Numbered from the stretch's first letter, positions 23,865-34,635 are shown. The stretch is DNA of 64,000 bases from Reticulitermes speratus (GCA_021186555.1 JAJKFL010000005.1:27158635-27222634); one strand, 5' to 3'. Numbers and translations: made by a program. Notes: a model not told the origin generated them from the letters alone.

Positions 23865-24025
23865 AGGTTCAAGTCCCTGCCGTTTTACCCCTGGAGAAAG
23901 AGCCAGCGTTGCCCATTAGCTAGGAGGATGAGTAAACTCAAGAGTCAGTCAGTACACACTAGCAGTGAAGATAAAACTCCCTACCTCTGCCAGGAATCGA
24001 ACCCCTGTCTTGAAATCACTATATG
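23865..24025 (-). mobile_element. SINE-like repeat, family S3
   Basis: On the plus strand: 'ccgttttacccctggagaaa', 'gcccattagctaggaggatg', and an inverted B-box 'ggaatcgaacccctgtc' near 23992. This follows the S3 order with the tRNA-like head on the minus strand. It sits about 60 bases downstream of the cuticle-protein stop codon. Confidence 0.5.
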
Positions 24026-24084
24026 ATTCATGGAAATGCTGAAATTCTCCAAATAAAACAGACCATGGAGTAGCCACTTCGAGT

Positions 24085-25986
24085 TCATAAAGAGAGGAAC
24101 TTGACAAGTGCATCGTAAATGAGCCTCGGGTTGATGGTGCCGTCTGCTGTGTACCGGACGCCCCTCAGACTCCCGTCGTCATGGCTCACGACACCATATT
24201 CACCCACGATGAACCCATCAGGCGTCCTTTCTTCCACTTGATATTTACGGAAGTTCCTGCCTTCAACCACATACCCGAATTTGGCGTTGGGATCATGTGT
24301 TTGTCCGTCTTGCGAATTAAGCTCTCGCAGTGAAGGGTCTGTAGGCTTTGTTTCAGCCGGCAACTGAACTCCGTGGGCTCTTCCCTTTGTTATTACACTT
24401 ACAGCCTCACCCACTTCGTAATTTTTCTCCGGAGTTCCGTAAATCCTCTCCGGTGAACCGTAAATCTGTTCCGGAAGCTCATAGTTCTTTTCCGGAGGTT
24501 CCTGATGAGTGTCGTAACTCTTATGCACACGACTGGTTTCTCCCTGGATTTGTTGGCCTCTAGTCTGACTGTTTAAATTAACGTTTGTTTGTGGGATATT
24601 TGTTTGATAATTGCTCTGAACGTTCTTGCTGCTGTCTTCCGCTGTTTTGAAGACACTTGGCACTTGTCCATAACTCTGATGCTGTGGTTGCTGTGCAACC
24701 ACTCTACGCTGTACTGTCTCTGCTACAGAAGAACCGGCTTTGCGGTAACTAGGTGACTCGCTGTAGAAATTTACTCGGCTGCCAGATGTAGCTGTAGACA
24801 CGCTAGTACGGTAACTCACAGGAGATGACTGCTGGCCTAACGGTGATTGAGTTGCCCCGGGAGAGGACAAAGCATGCTGTCGAGACTGAACGTTGGACGA
24901 AGAACTTTCTTGATGTACAGAGATTATTGAAGAAGGCGCGGCTTCTTCCACGCTGAATTGACTGCGCTGAATTGCTGTGGCCGCTGGCTGTTCCTCCGTC
25001 ACCAATGAAACGCTCCCAGCTAAAGAACCAGGGACTACTCTGTCAGTATCTTGTTCAGGTTTGTTATTTTGTTGTGATGTGCCGAGTGCAAACGATGACG
25101 ACACGCGAACCGAAACTACTTTGTGGGTCTGGTCCTCTGTAACGTCTTCGGTTTTATTCAAGCTGGGCCAGTCTGCCGTATTCTCATGTTGTTTGCTTGA
25201 AACGAGATTCGCGAGAAATGTTTTGTTTTCGATAGGAATCTCGCTTATATCAGAGCTATTTATTTCAGTTTGACTGTTTTCATCTGAAAAGATGACCGTT
25301 TCGGTAGTTGTGGTGTTGATCGGGAGTGTTACCATGCTATCTATCCCAAAACTGGAGGGACTGTTTGTGTCATAGAAAGAAATAATACTTGACGATGTTG
25401 TAAAATACATATGGCTTTTATCATTCCCTGCATCACTTCCAAAATTTGTTTCTTCCAATGAGAATTTAGGAATATGTTCAGTCTTTTCGTTATTGGCATC
25501 TACTGGCACAACACCTACAACTCGAACATCCACGTCTTTTAAAGGCGTATTTGGAAGTGGTGGGGTTTGAGCTTCATCACTAAGGGTACCGGTGTCATCT
25601 GTTTGAGTTGTGGGTAAGCCTGTAGATTCTGTATAGATCTCATCCACTATATCCTGTTCACTTCCCGCATGGAAGTTAAAAGGTAGGATGGGCGATGAGA
25701 AGTCACCAAGTAGTCTTGCCGGTAACAATGTGCTGTCATTTGGTGGGGGTGAAGTGGCGAACACAGTAGTGTCTTCAGTATATGACTCTTTAGAAGTAAC
25801 GGAGTCAACACGTTTGTTAAAATGTCGGCTGCTGTTAGCGGCCCGCGATCTTGGGATCGAGGCTCCGATGTAGACAGACAGGAAATCAGTCCCAGAGATG
25901 AGGTCATCACTTCGGTCAGACGCGGCAAGGGCCTGTCTGGTGAAAGGAAACCCCAGGACTGGATGTAGTGTTAGCGAGCAGAGAAT
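24085..25986 (-). CDS. Secreted cuticle-type protein, last exon (RR domain)
   Basis: The final coding exon encodes about 633 residues and ends with TGA at 24085. It should be a structural protein of the extracellular cuticle that binds chitin. The first residues after the splice site (ILCSLTLHPVLGF) look like the hydrophobic core of a signal peptide. A long disordered Ser/Thr/Pro/Gln-rich region follows, with several N-x-S/T sites and no cysteine after the signal. About 110 residues from the end are four tandem seven-residue units (PEKNYE, LPEQIYG, SPERIYG, TPEKNYE). The last ~66 residues form a divergent Rebers-Riddiford chitin-binding domain: FGYVVEG, DGFIVGEYGVV, DGSLRGVRYTAD, then NPRLIYDALVKFL to the end. 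The frame opens 14 codons further upstream, but that part reads through a splice acceptor, so its ATG is rejected. The first exon was not located. Domain class is confident; exact family member is not. Confidence 0.9.
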   Translation of the reverse strand: MLCSLTLHPVLGFPFTRQALAASDRSDDLISGTDFLSVYIGASIPRSRAANSSRHFNKRVDSVTSKESYTEDTTVFATSPPPNDSTLLPARLLGDFSSPILPFNFHAGSEQDIVDEIYTESTGLPTTQTDDTGTLSDEAQTPPLPNTPLKDVDVRVVGVVPVDANNEKTEHIPKFSLEETNFGSDAGNDKSHMYFTTSSSIISFYDTNSPSSFGIDSMVTLPINTTTTETVIFSDENSQTEINSSDISEIPIENKTFLANLVSSKQHENTADWPSLNKTEDVTEDQTHKVVSVRVSSSFALGTSQQNNKPEQDTDRVVPGSLAGSVSLVTEEQPAATAIQRSQFSVEEAAPSSIISVHQESSSSNVQSRQHALSSPGATQSPLGQQSSPVSYRTSVSTATSGSRVNFYSESPSYRKAGSSVAETVQRRVVAQQPQHQSYGQVPSVFKTAEDSSKNVQSNYQTNIPQTNVNLNSQTRGQQIQGETSRVHKSYDTHQEPPEKNYELPEQIYGSPERIYGTPEKNYEVGEAVSVITKGRAHGVQLPAETKPTDPSLRELNSQDGQTHDPNAKFGYVVEGRNFRKYQVEERTPDGFIVGEYGVVSHDDGSLRGVRYTADGTINPRLIYDALVKFLSL

Positions 25987-26001
25987 CTGAAACAGAAACG
26001 G
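25987..26001 (-). promoter_or_regulatory. 3' splice site of the cuticle-protein exon
   Basis: On the minus strand the sequence reads cgtttctgtttcag followed by ATTCTC. A pyrimidine tract ending in CAG puts the first exon base at 25986, in phase 0 before the Ile codon. Cuticle-protein genes commonly have a short first exon that encodes the start of the signal peptide, which fits an intron here. Confidence 0.8.
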
Positions 26002-26029
26002 CGTATTAAAATCGCTGATCTCACCCAAG

Positions 26030-27230
26030 ACCTTCTTCGGTAAAAGAACGCGTATGATTCATTTTTCAGTGTTCTAGATTCTGCTACTGCGCAGTTACCA
26101 GCGTTTCTGAGGAGCTTGAAACTTCCTTCTTTTTGGTAGCGAGGTTTCGGATAGTCAATGCCTTCGCTTTCAGGGCAGTATATTGCTCCCAAATGGTTGT
26201 ACAATGTGAATCTTTATTGCCGTAAAAACCCAAAATCTGGAAGTGTACGGCATTTTAGAGATTGGTTGTGTCTCCATCTTCAGATGAAAAAGATTCCTAC
26301 ATATTTTGTGAAGCTCATTAAATAAAACTAATTCTCCTTCCTACTTATCTATTGTGTACGTTCTTATCTAGTCAGTCGGCAGTTTCCAAATAAAATTTCC
26401 CTTTGACAGTACTAAACTGTCAGAAGCGCTTGTAGCTCCACCCTAGAGGGTTGGCAATCCATCTATTTCACCTTGAGACTTCAATATACCTTATTCAAGA
26501 ATGCCTCAAGTAAAAGTTGTAGACCTCAATGACGTATGCTTCATATGTCACATACCCACTTCTCTGCCACGCCCCCTCATCCTTTGTATGAATTTGGTAA
26601 AGTATTCAATGGGTTTTGTGTACATGTGGGTGTAAACAGCTGAATATGAAATTCGCTGGACAGTATTCAGGATATATTTAACGAGCTCAATTTGATAGAA
26701 TTCCGTTCCGTACCTTCCGCGGCAGGATATTTGGACAAATGCCCATGCCCTTCCCATTGCGCATTATTTTTTGCACTAAATGCAAATTATATATATATAA
26801 AGTTTTTGAAGTTACAGGATAGAATTTTTCTTAAATGATCCAATTGAAATAAGAACGTTTTGCTTGCAGTTTAAGCACATTTTATTATTGTGAAAGCCGC
26901 GGATTGATTTGTTGGTAGGCCCAGGCTTTTGAAATTGTCTTTCAAACTCTTCTTTGCTTTCTCCTTGCTATTGTTATTGATAGTGCTGCCACACAATCTT
27001 GTAGATTAATTACAAGTGTTGTAAAGTTAACGGTGTTTCAATAAATTTTGTAAGTACTTTATCTACAACCAGTATTTTATTACACCCATGTTGTACACCG
27101 TACACACGAGTATTAACCGCAAGTTCACGGGAAATTTCCTTGAGTTTGTCATCTGCAACATGAGATGAAAGAAGAGCACAGGATTCGAGTTCCACCCACG
27201 AGTGTGAATGTGGGTTTCTTTGTTGACATT
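26030..27230. other. Probable first intron or upstream region of the cuticle gene
   Basis: Lies upstream of the acceptor on the minus strand. No short ATG exon with a good donor and TATA box could be picked with confidence. Short frames here show no protein features. Confidence 0.4.
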
Positions 27231-27234
27231 AATG

Positions 27235-27560
27235 TAACCCCAGTACAAAAGCAGTGAGATGGAGAGGACATATAGCACGTATGGTACCGCTCATAAATGC
27301 ATAGACATTCCGGTCGCAACCTGAAGGGAAGACACCTTTTGGAAGACCTGGGCGTCGATGTGAGGGTGATATTGAAATGGATCCTAAAGAGATAGTGTGG
27401 GATGGTGTACACTTAATTTATCTCACTCATCATAGGGCCCAGGGTAGTATCTTGTGGACACGATAATGAACGTTTCGATTCCGTATAAGATGTGAAATCT
27501 CTTGAATAGCCAAGTGACTACCAGTTTTCCAAGAACAACTCTGCTACGCGGAGTTAATTA
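27235..27560 (+). mobile_element. LINE 3'-tail remnant, type L2
   Basis: Readable pieces: VRWRGHIARMVP, then 'gggaagacaccttttggaag' (GRHLLEDLGVD-like), then 'gagggtgatattgaaatgga'. The non-coding end includes 'caagtgactaccagttttcc' and 'aactctgctacgcggagtta'. The order matches the copy at 46625. Inactive. Confidence 0.65.
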
Positions 27561-27784
27561 CAAATACTAAAATTTCCACTATGTAGCCTTTGTGTATTCT
27601 TCATCTACCATTGCAGGGATGATTAAATTAAGGTCGATGAACCAGGCAGATCATGCCACGCACGAGAGGAATGAATAGAACATCTCGGAACGAAGAATCA
27701 CTGTAGGAGACCACTTCAAAGACCAATAAAAGCTTGTAAGGATATTACTGTTTATTTAAAGACTGCTATTAGGTCAGATCGCCT

Positions 27785-27975
27785 AGCATCGAGTGCTAGA
27801 ACAGTCAGTGAATAGTGAATCGGAAAGGATTTGAAAGGAAGCAGTCACGGTCCAATTTGAGATTCATCTGGACAGACCGATTGAAACCACCAAAGCCCAC
27901 AGTGTGGATAGCTGGTGTCTCGGTTGAGATTGGAAGCGATCACCTCTAGAATGCAAGGCACAGGCATTACCGCTT
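27785..27975 (-). mobile_element. SINE-like repeat S4, reverse orientation
   Basis: 'tgaatagtgaatcggaaagg', 'gtccaatttgagattcatct', and an inverted tRNA-like end ('tcggttgagattggaagcga' near 27918) match S4 read backwards. Confidence 0.5.
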
Positions 27976-28039
27976 ATGCCAAGTTGCTTGGTACAGTGGA
28001 TCTTAAATATATAGGTCGCAACGGCGCGAAACAAATTGG

Positions 28040-28150
28040 CTTTTATGAACAGTACAATCAATCTTCTCGCTCCAGAGAAAGCGAGGAATTTGTTGACCAG
28101 CTGAGCGACTGGTGACTTAACAAGAAGGATTCTGCACCATACAGTTAGTA
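28040..28150 (+). mobile_element. L2 LINE non-coding 3' end
   Basis: 'gaaagcgaggaatttgttga', 'ccagctgagcgactggtgac' and 'aagaaggattctgcaccata' are the L2 terminal modules without the coding part. Confidence 0.55.
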
Positions 28151-28154
28151 GGCT

Positions 28155-29440
28155 GGGTATTCTTTCGGTCATTTATGTGGTTGCTTACTGGTTTGTTATG
28201 GTGTTACATTAGTTTTGTATTTATTTATTTGATTCATTACCCAGTTTGTTGCATGGTTCGTTAGTCAGTGTCCGATTAACGGTGGCACCTGCTTTAGCAT
28301 TCATATTTCTTAATATTGCCCACAGAGTGTACTTAATGTGTTTCGAACGATTCTAAGAATAAACTCCTGTTATTTATGTCAGTAACATTAGCATGCTGAA
28401 TTTTGTGCTGGAGATGCAATACTTTCTGTAAGGTGGGAACTGAATCTTTAAGTATTATTGAAGGTGAATTTCAAGTTTTATTGGACTAAGAGAAATTCCA
28501 CTAGTGAGCCTGCAGAAGAGTAAGAAAAATCTGTGAAACAACGTGTTTGTGTAGGTGATGGAGGTATGTACCTTGTGAGGTAGCTCCTGCCCGTGTCTTC
28601 GGTTGCCTGTATTGAATTCCGCGAGCAGTGTCTGGCTTATACATAAAACACTCAATTGATGACAATGCACGGTCTGAATAATATAAAGTGTCTGACTTAT
28701 TCGGTATGCCGACAAGTCATGAACTGAAGAAACGTGCAGGACGGTAATGCCATTATGAAAAAGTTGCTGGTATGTTACACACATCGATGAAGACAACATG
28801 ACTGCAGCCAGACACTTGCCTTTTTTAGCATTTTGTTCCGGAATGGAACTAGGTTGGGGTTAGACCACAACTGACACACTTCTTAAACCTCCCTATTTCA
28901 AATATTATACGTCAGTTACACGGTTAAGCGAATTACGTAATACAGAAAGTTTGGAACTGCGTTCTTTGCAGTTCATTAAGCTTTTTTTGCCCTCAATTTA
29001 TACGATTTTGTTAAGGGTTTATTATGTACACATGGAAGAGTCTGTCTGTGATCTTCACAAAAGCGGACTATACTATGAGGCAGAGGCAATATGGCTCACA
29101 ATCTGTATTGCTAGGCAACTCTTAATAAAAATCTGAAGTATCGAATTACAAGAAATACTCGTATATGTCCCACGATTTAGGCGCTGGCACTAGATCACAG
29201 ACAAGGAGACTGAAGGAAGGAGACACATGACACCATTTGCGGACATGGTGTTCTTTTTTTACGTTGTAATGAACGCCCAGTTAATCCTTCTGTTTACGAT
29301 TCCTTCTTAACCTTCAACGATACGCACTGTTCTGAGTGTTACTCGTATCTACGCTGTGCTTTGCAACATTGCAAGCAAAGTAAACGCACGGTGGGCATAT
29401 GCGGGAATGTAAGTATAACCCAACTCATTCTTAACTCCGG
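28155..29440. other. Intergenic, no recognised feature
   Basis: The minus-strand frame at 28455-28799 has no signal, domain or repeat support and is probably chance. Nothing else seen. Confidence 0.45.
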
Positions 29441-29444
29441 AACT

Positions 29445-29575
29445 ACGAGTATATGGGGGTGACTGGTCAGCTCCAACCACCGGCCCCTTTACCTTCGGAG
29501 AAAGAGCGTCCGGTGCTCGAGGCTGGGTGGGCTGCAGAGCCGTTCTGGACACTTTGGAAAAGAGAAAATTTCATG
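29445..29575 (-). mobile_element. SINE-like repeat S3, truncated
   Basis: 'ggcccctttaccttcggaga' and 'gaggctgggtgggctgcaga' match the S3 body; the tRNA-like end is missing. Confidence 0.55.
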
Positions 29576-29699
29576 TGCCTGTCTGAAGTATTAAATAACG
29601 TCATACCTGTCCTGTATGTTATTAAACACCACACCGTGAGGCGTGGAGGTGTGGTGACATGCTATTTACCTTGGTATTAAACATATATTATTTGTCAGA

Positions 29700-29890
29700 T
29701 TCACGTTTCTGCCGCTTTACCCCCTGTGATATATCACCGAGTTTCAATTATGTAGGATGCTAGGTGAACCCTAGTGCCGGTCTGGACGCGGTGGCTATTA
29801 AACCAATCTGTGTCTCTGCTGACAATTGTAATCCTGTCGTCCAGCCTGTAGTCTTGTCACATTACTGACTGAACTACCTCGGATCATCAA
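29700..29890 (-). mobile_element. SINE-like repeat S3, diverged
   Basis: 'gccgctttaccccctgtg', 'ctagtgccggtctggacg', and the inverted head 'gtccagcctgtagtcttgtc' / 'tgactgaactacctcggatc' follow the S3 order with extra sequence between modules. Confidence 0.5.
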
Positions 29891-29899
29891 TATTACTTA

Positions 29900-30270
29900 A
29901 GTAACAATCAAATGTATACAAGCATTGAATTACTGTAATTGAATGTATTAAGTCAGAACGTCTGATTATTGTGTGATGACGGCGTGTTGTAAATTCCGTT
30001 AACGCACGTTTGTTTGCAGTTTCATTATTTAACTCAAATCCATCTGGCGCTGAAGTTAAGAACGAGTGGAAATAAATGTCCACTTCCGTTTATGCCTTTA
30101 TGGCGTGCAAAGATACAAATTTATCTTACCCTTTTAGGGTACGTGCGTCGAACAGAGTGTTCGGTTCAGGTACATAAGAAAATATTCCATTTGAGGAGTT
30201 TATTTGCCAAGCTCTGTGAAAACTTAGCGCTGAGAAATGAACTTTAAAAAATCTATCATCATCATCATCA

Positions 30271-30301
<31 letters not shown>

Positions 30302-30565
30302 GAATTAAATGGATTTTTAGACCCATAAGCACGTTCCGTAAATTATCAAAAAATTGATCATACCATCACTTTCTCGGACGACCTCTATATATCTTTTCCA
30401 AAAGCTTTGTGCGGCGACACGTTACAGATTCTGGAGGGAAATCTGAACTTCACAGAAGGGATTACACATTTGCATGCCCTGCTTTATCAACATTTTCTGT
30501 CAACAAAATATATGTATTTATACAGGTCATATATCTGCCGGAAGTGAAACCTAGGAAACTACGAT
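29900..30565. other. Intergenic with (ATC)n/(ATT)n microsatellite
   Basis: ATC repeats at 30255-30270 pass into ATT repeats up to 30300. No gene recognised. Confidence 0.6.
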
Positions 30566-30569
30566 AAAC

Positions 30570-30745
30570 TGGGAATGTAGCTAGGAATGGGGAATAGGAA
30601 ATTAGTACAGAATTTTAGTGGGGAAACCTGTTGAAAATTGGCCGCTTGGAAGACTTGGAAAATAAGCGTCAGATTTACAATGAAATAAAGAGTTGTGACG
30701 ATGGGAGGTGACTGAATTAGCTCAAGTTCGTATCCAAGGACTGTG
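30570..30745 (+). mobile_element. LINE 3'-tail remnant, type L2
   Basis: 'attttagtggggaaacctgt', 'ggccgcttggaagacttgga' and 'gggaggtgactgaattagct' match the GRP/PLGRP/DWINLA-encoding region of L2. Strongly decayed. Confidence 0.5.
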
Positions 30746-30749
30746 GTTT

Positions 30750-31455
30750 GAACCTTTGGATGCTGGTACTTGAGCCTTATAAACAAATCGAAACCATCTC
30801 AATACGCCCTTTTCTCTTAGTTGGACTGACGCAGATTTTCAGACATTGACTTATGTATGCTAGAAGCCATTTGCAAACAATAGAATGTAATAGAACCTTT
30901 AAATTCATTCATGAAAGTGGCTGTTGATGTAATGGTAAATACTGTGTGGGAAGCATGCGGCGAGGGGGGAGAAGACAAAACGGATGCAACCCTCGCGAAC
31001 TGGTTGTACCAGACCGCCTTGAACTCAGAACTGCTGTAAGCCACTGCACTGGGGTTTCTAGTTACCTGCGTAGCGTGGAGGTGTGTACTGAATACACAAA
31101 CAAGGTATCTAATGTGCCTGTCCGATAAATTCTTTTTTCTTATTTTCATCATATGTCAATACAGATGTCTGGAATAATAACTTTGGATGGCGGTTTGCCT
31201 TCTTTCTATCTCCAGGGTAAAAACTTAGAGACTAAAGTGTGCAAGATCTTAATGTCTTATTTCATTATGCGGTACTCTTCGGCCAACAACACAGCGCCAC
31301 GTCTCATAAGACTTGTATCTTCAGCTACACAACTGTACGAAGCTCAGATTTTAAAACCTTGCTGTTAGTTATTTAAATCAACACCTTTCATGTGCAGTCC
31401 AGGTAAAACTTAACACTTTGTGGCTGATGGTATTCTAAAATTCTTGCCTGTAAAA
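30750..31455. other. Intergenic, no recognised feature
   Basis: No repeat or gene supported. The right edge is the 15 bp target site of the S1 SINE. Confidence 0.5.
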
Positions 31456-31476
31456 ATTACTCCTATAAAATGTATT

Positions 31477-31723
31477 TTTTTTCCCAATGGCTCGACAGCC
31501 CCTTGGGGGCCTAGGCCGCCTCATTTTTCGAGGCTTCACGATCACACACTTTTTAGACACACCACAATCGGTAGGAATCTTCTGGACGAGGGACCAGCTC
31601 GTCGCAACACACAACACTCACAAGAGACAGACATCCATGCCCTAGGCGTGATTCGAACCCACAATCTCAGTAAGCGAGCGGCCGTAGAGCCACGCCTTAG
31701 ACCGAGCGGCCACTGGGATCGGC
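31477..31723 (-). mobile_element. tRNA-derived SINE, family S1, full length
   Basis: Inverse of the element at 16592. The minus strand starts GGCCGATCCCAGTGGCCG, has the B-box 'gggttcgaatcacgcc', the body end 'ccaaggggctgtcgagccat' and an A tail (plus-strand T run from 31477). It is flanked by perfect 15 bp duplications CCTATAAAATGTATT at 31462-31476 and 31724-31738. The perfect duplication suggests a fairly recent insertion by target-primed reverse transcription. Confidence 0.93.
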
Positions 31724-31954
31724 CCTATAAAATGTATTATAGCCATAAATTTGCCCAGCAAGCTGTCTTTTCTCTAACCTCAGTGTCATCCCAAAATTTA
31801 CGAAAATCTATAATTGTGAAGAGTGATATGACACATGAAAACCTGAATCATAGTTGGAATATTACAAATTTCATGCAGTGGACTAATGTATTAATTTGTG
31901 TTTGATGGTCTTACTTATTTTAAGAAGAAAATTTATAATTTGTACTTCTCTTAA

Positions 31955-32230
31955 TTGTTAAAATGATCAGTTCAAAGAAGATAAGGCAGGCTATGCTTAC
32001 AGAACGCATGGGAGAGATTCTAAATGCGTATTCAATTAATGTCGGCAAACGTAAATGAAAGAAACATCGTGACAGATTAACCTTAGATTGGAGGACAATA
32101 TTAAAGTGGATTTTCAAGTAGCAGAGTGAGAGAGTGTGAACTAGTCATTTCACTCAGGACGGAGTCCAGTTGATGGTCGTTTGTGAACGCAGTAATGAAC
32201 TAATCTTACGGTATTTTCGAATATGTCGAT
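31955..32230 (+). mobile_element. LINE 3'-tail remnant, type L2
   Basis: 'aaaatgatcagttcaaagaa', 'tggaggacaatattaaagtg' and 'gaacgcagtaatgaac' are the L2 modules in order. Coding frame lost. Confidence 0.55.
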
Positions 32231-32289
32231 GTGTAACTTTATAGATGCGTATGTTTCAACGGTTAGGCATAACATACTGCCTCCACTTT

Positions 32290-32370
32290 TATTTTATACC
32301 CTGAAGATGGCGGCAGCAGGTTCCACCGAAACATTGTTTTCTATCTAACAAACCACACGGCCTAACGTCT
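32290..32370 (+). mobile_element. Half fold-back repeat, F group
   Basis: 'ccctgaagatggcggcagca', 'ggttccaccgaaacattg' and 'cggcctaacgtctcagaag' are one arm of an F-type palindrome. No partner arm nearby. Confidence 0.45.
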
Positions 32371-32634
32371 CAGAAGATAATGGACTTACACTTACTGCGG
32401 TTGTAGCCTCAAATCTTAATAAAGCGCCTTGTTCCGCAAAAGTTAGGTAACTCCTTGACGAGCTGGGTGACTGGTAAGCTTATCCGCGGAGTTAGGTATG
32501 CCTGTGAGTGAGTGAGTGAGTGAGTGTGCCTGTACCGAGTGACAGGGGTGTAATTGTCATCTGTTAGGGATTTATCAACTGTCATATTAGAAATGTCTTT
32601 TTGGCTTCTTCATTATTGCAGGATAGTGATTAGG

Positions 32635-32890
32635 CTACAGACTGGAAAATCGAGGAATCTTGGTTCGATTCCCGGCAGGGGCAAGAGATTTCTCTCTTCT
32701 CCAAAATGTCCAGACCGCCTCTGTCTTCCAGCCAGCCAGCCAGCCTCCTATTCAGTGGGAATCGTTGGCACTTTCCCCGGGGGTAAAGCGGTCGGACCGT
32801 GAAATAACCACTCACCTCCATGTAATGCCGAGATTAAGAATGAGTAGAGCGATACCTACCATCCCCCATACACCTTCATGACGTGTATAG
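32635..32890 (+). mobile_element. SINE-like repeat, family S5
   Basis: The B-box 'ggttcgattcccggcagg' near 32660 is followed by 'agagatttctctcttctcc', a (CAGC)n patch at 32731-32745, 'ccccgggggtaaagcggtcg' and 'atgccgagattaagaatgag'. A second copy with the same order is at 37385. Confidence 0.6.
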
Positions 32891-32899
32891 GCACATCTT

Positions 32900-33300
32900 A
32901 CAAACAGTCGAATATTGCATGACAAGCACACTCTCTTCCTAACTTACATTTCACAATCGCCTTGCCATCACCCAGCATGTAACATATCAATGGTAAATAA
33001 TGCTTCAGTGAATTGAGCAAAGAGAACTAGACAATTATTTAGATGTACGAGTATGTTGTATGTAATTATTAGACCATTTTTGTAGAATTTTATAACTTGT
33101 ATTTTTTAAATAATTTAAACTTCGAAGAATACCGAGTCCTTGTTAGGGTTTTAACGAAGCTGTCGCAGTTGTACAGATCATATAACACTGACTGTGATAA
33201 AGATGTGACTATGAATTACAGTCGAACTCGGTTATAACATCATGAAAGGGACTGAATATTTTGTGTCGTTATAAACGAGTGTCGTTTAACTGAGGAGTGT
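32900..33300. other. Intergenic, no recognised feature
   Basis: AT-rich. 'ggttataacatcatgaaagg' and 'gtgtcgttataaacg' near 33231-33282 are echoed at 33655-33690 beyond the S2 SINE, so the SINE probably inserted into an older repeat. Confidence 0.45.
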
Positions 33301-33314
33301 AATGTTATGGTTAA

Positions 33315-33594
33315 GGGCCGTGCCATGGCTCAGGCGGTTAGTCGCCGGCCTCTCACCGTGGAGGCCCGGGTTCGATACCGGGTCAGTCCATGTGGGATTT
33401 GTGGTGGACAATGTGGCACTTGGACAGGTTTTTCCCCGAGTACTTCGGTTTTCCCCTGTTAATATCATTCCACCGGTGCTACATTACTTGGAAGAACGGA
33501 AAAAACGAATCATCTTCATCACAGGTTTGCAAAATAAGCCTCAAGGCTGCGGTGCGTCCGTAGCATCTGCTGCGGGGCCCTTCACCACAAAATA
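33315..33594 (+). mobile_element. tRNA-derived SINE, family S2, full length
   Basis: The head has A-box 'catggctcaggcggttag' and B-box 'gggttcgataccgggtc'. The body 'tgtggtggacaatgtggcac' and 'ttccccgagtacttcggttt' is shared with copies at 45588 (minus) and 57690. Perfect 14 bp duplications AATGTTATGGTTAA flank it at 33301-33314 and 33595-33608. Open frames across it are by-products of the repeat. Confidence 0.92.
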
Positions 33595-33609
33595 AATGTT
33601 ATGGTTAAC

Positions 33610-34635
33610 AGTGACGAATTAATTGATACCACAGACTATCTGACTGTATAAGCGAGGTGTCGTATAAACCGATGTCGTTATAGCTGGGTTCGATTCTGTA
33701 AGCAGACAAGGACTTAGCAGGTTGGGGTCGTAGCTTAAGGTAATACCGCATGATTCGCAAGGATGTGGTGGTGACGGACTTGGTCAGGATAACGGTAACC
33801 CAGCCACAATTGGAAGGTTTACTTGCGAACTCGTTATTGCTGCACAAACTTGTACGGTTTGTAGGTATCAGGCCTTCACCTTTGCATTCATTTCCAGATA
33901 CATGATACATTTGTTCCGGTATTATACAATAGGAATAAAAATTACCAGAGACTTTTCTTTGTCACTGCTGCATAATACACAGTACAACCAGTTACACAGT
34001 CGATGGTATAAAAGGAAAGGGACATCGTCTAAATTATAGGTTACTGGAGATTTGGGCTGGGTACGTATATATATATATGAGATTTTAATGTGCGGTATAA
34101 ATAACGAGGAAGCCTACAGGATAAACCTTGGGATTAAATCTGCATGAGTCTGTCAGTTAGCAGCCCACACAAAGAATCAACAGCAATGTCATTACCATAT
34201 GTGTAGGTCACGCTGTAATTCACCTACTACCGTTTTTGTATACAATCCTACTGCGCATGTATAAAGCGTGATGTGCGGTATAAACTCTCAGAGAGTGGAC
34301 AGACTTTATTTTATCAAATTCAGAATTTATATCTTTTGCTATTGTTTTTTTTTATAGAAAGCGCTTACATTGAACATATTATTGTTAGTCCCTTCCCATT
34401 TCTTGTTTAATAAATTACGGAAATGATCTCGTTTATATTCGGCATTAGGGGTCCACACGCTAAGTCGACGGGATAACTTACTTTTAAATACAACAAATAT
34501 TCTGTTCATAGGAAATGTTTTCAGACAGATGTCAGAAGTGGGAGCAATGACAAGCTATTTTATGATACGTTCTGTTACATAATAAAGTTTATTTTCTAAA
34601 TTAGAGTGTTATCCATCTTTGAATTTTAGCTACAA
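33610..34635. other. Intergenic, no recognised feature
   Basis: Contains a short (TA)n at 34064-34079. The minus-strand frame at 33605-33910 has no support. Confidence 0.5.

Noticed and set aside
24977-25273. Plus-strand frames opposite the cuticle exon
   Set aside because: Shadows of the coding exon on the other strand.
26026-26028. In-frame ATG of the cuticle open frame as the start codon
   Set aside because: The 14 codons after it include the pyrimidine tract and CAG of a splice acceptor, and they do not form a good signal-peptide start.
28764-28800. ATG followed by a GT on the minus strand as possible cuticle exon 1
   Set aside because: The donor (GTAACA) is weak, there is no TATA box, and the position is arbitrary.
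31420-31905. 161-codon open frame on the plus strand
   Set aside because: Most of it is the antisense of the S1 SINE, and the frame crosses both target duplications.
33330-33400. tRNA gene
   Set aside because: The A and B boxes belong to the S2 SINE head; the tRNA fold is not intact. The same holds for the S1, S3 and S5 heads.
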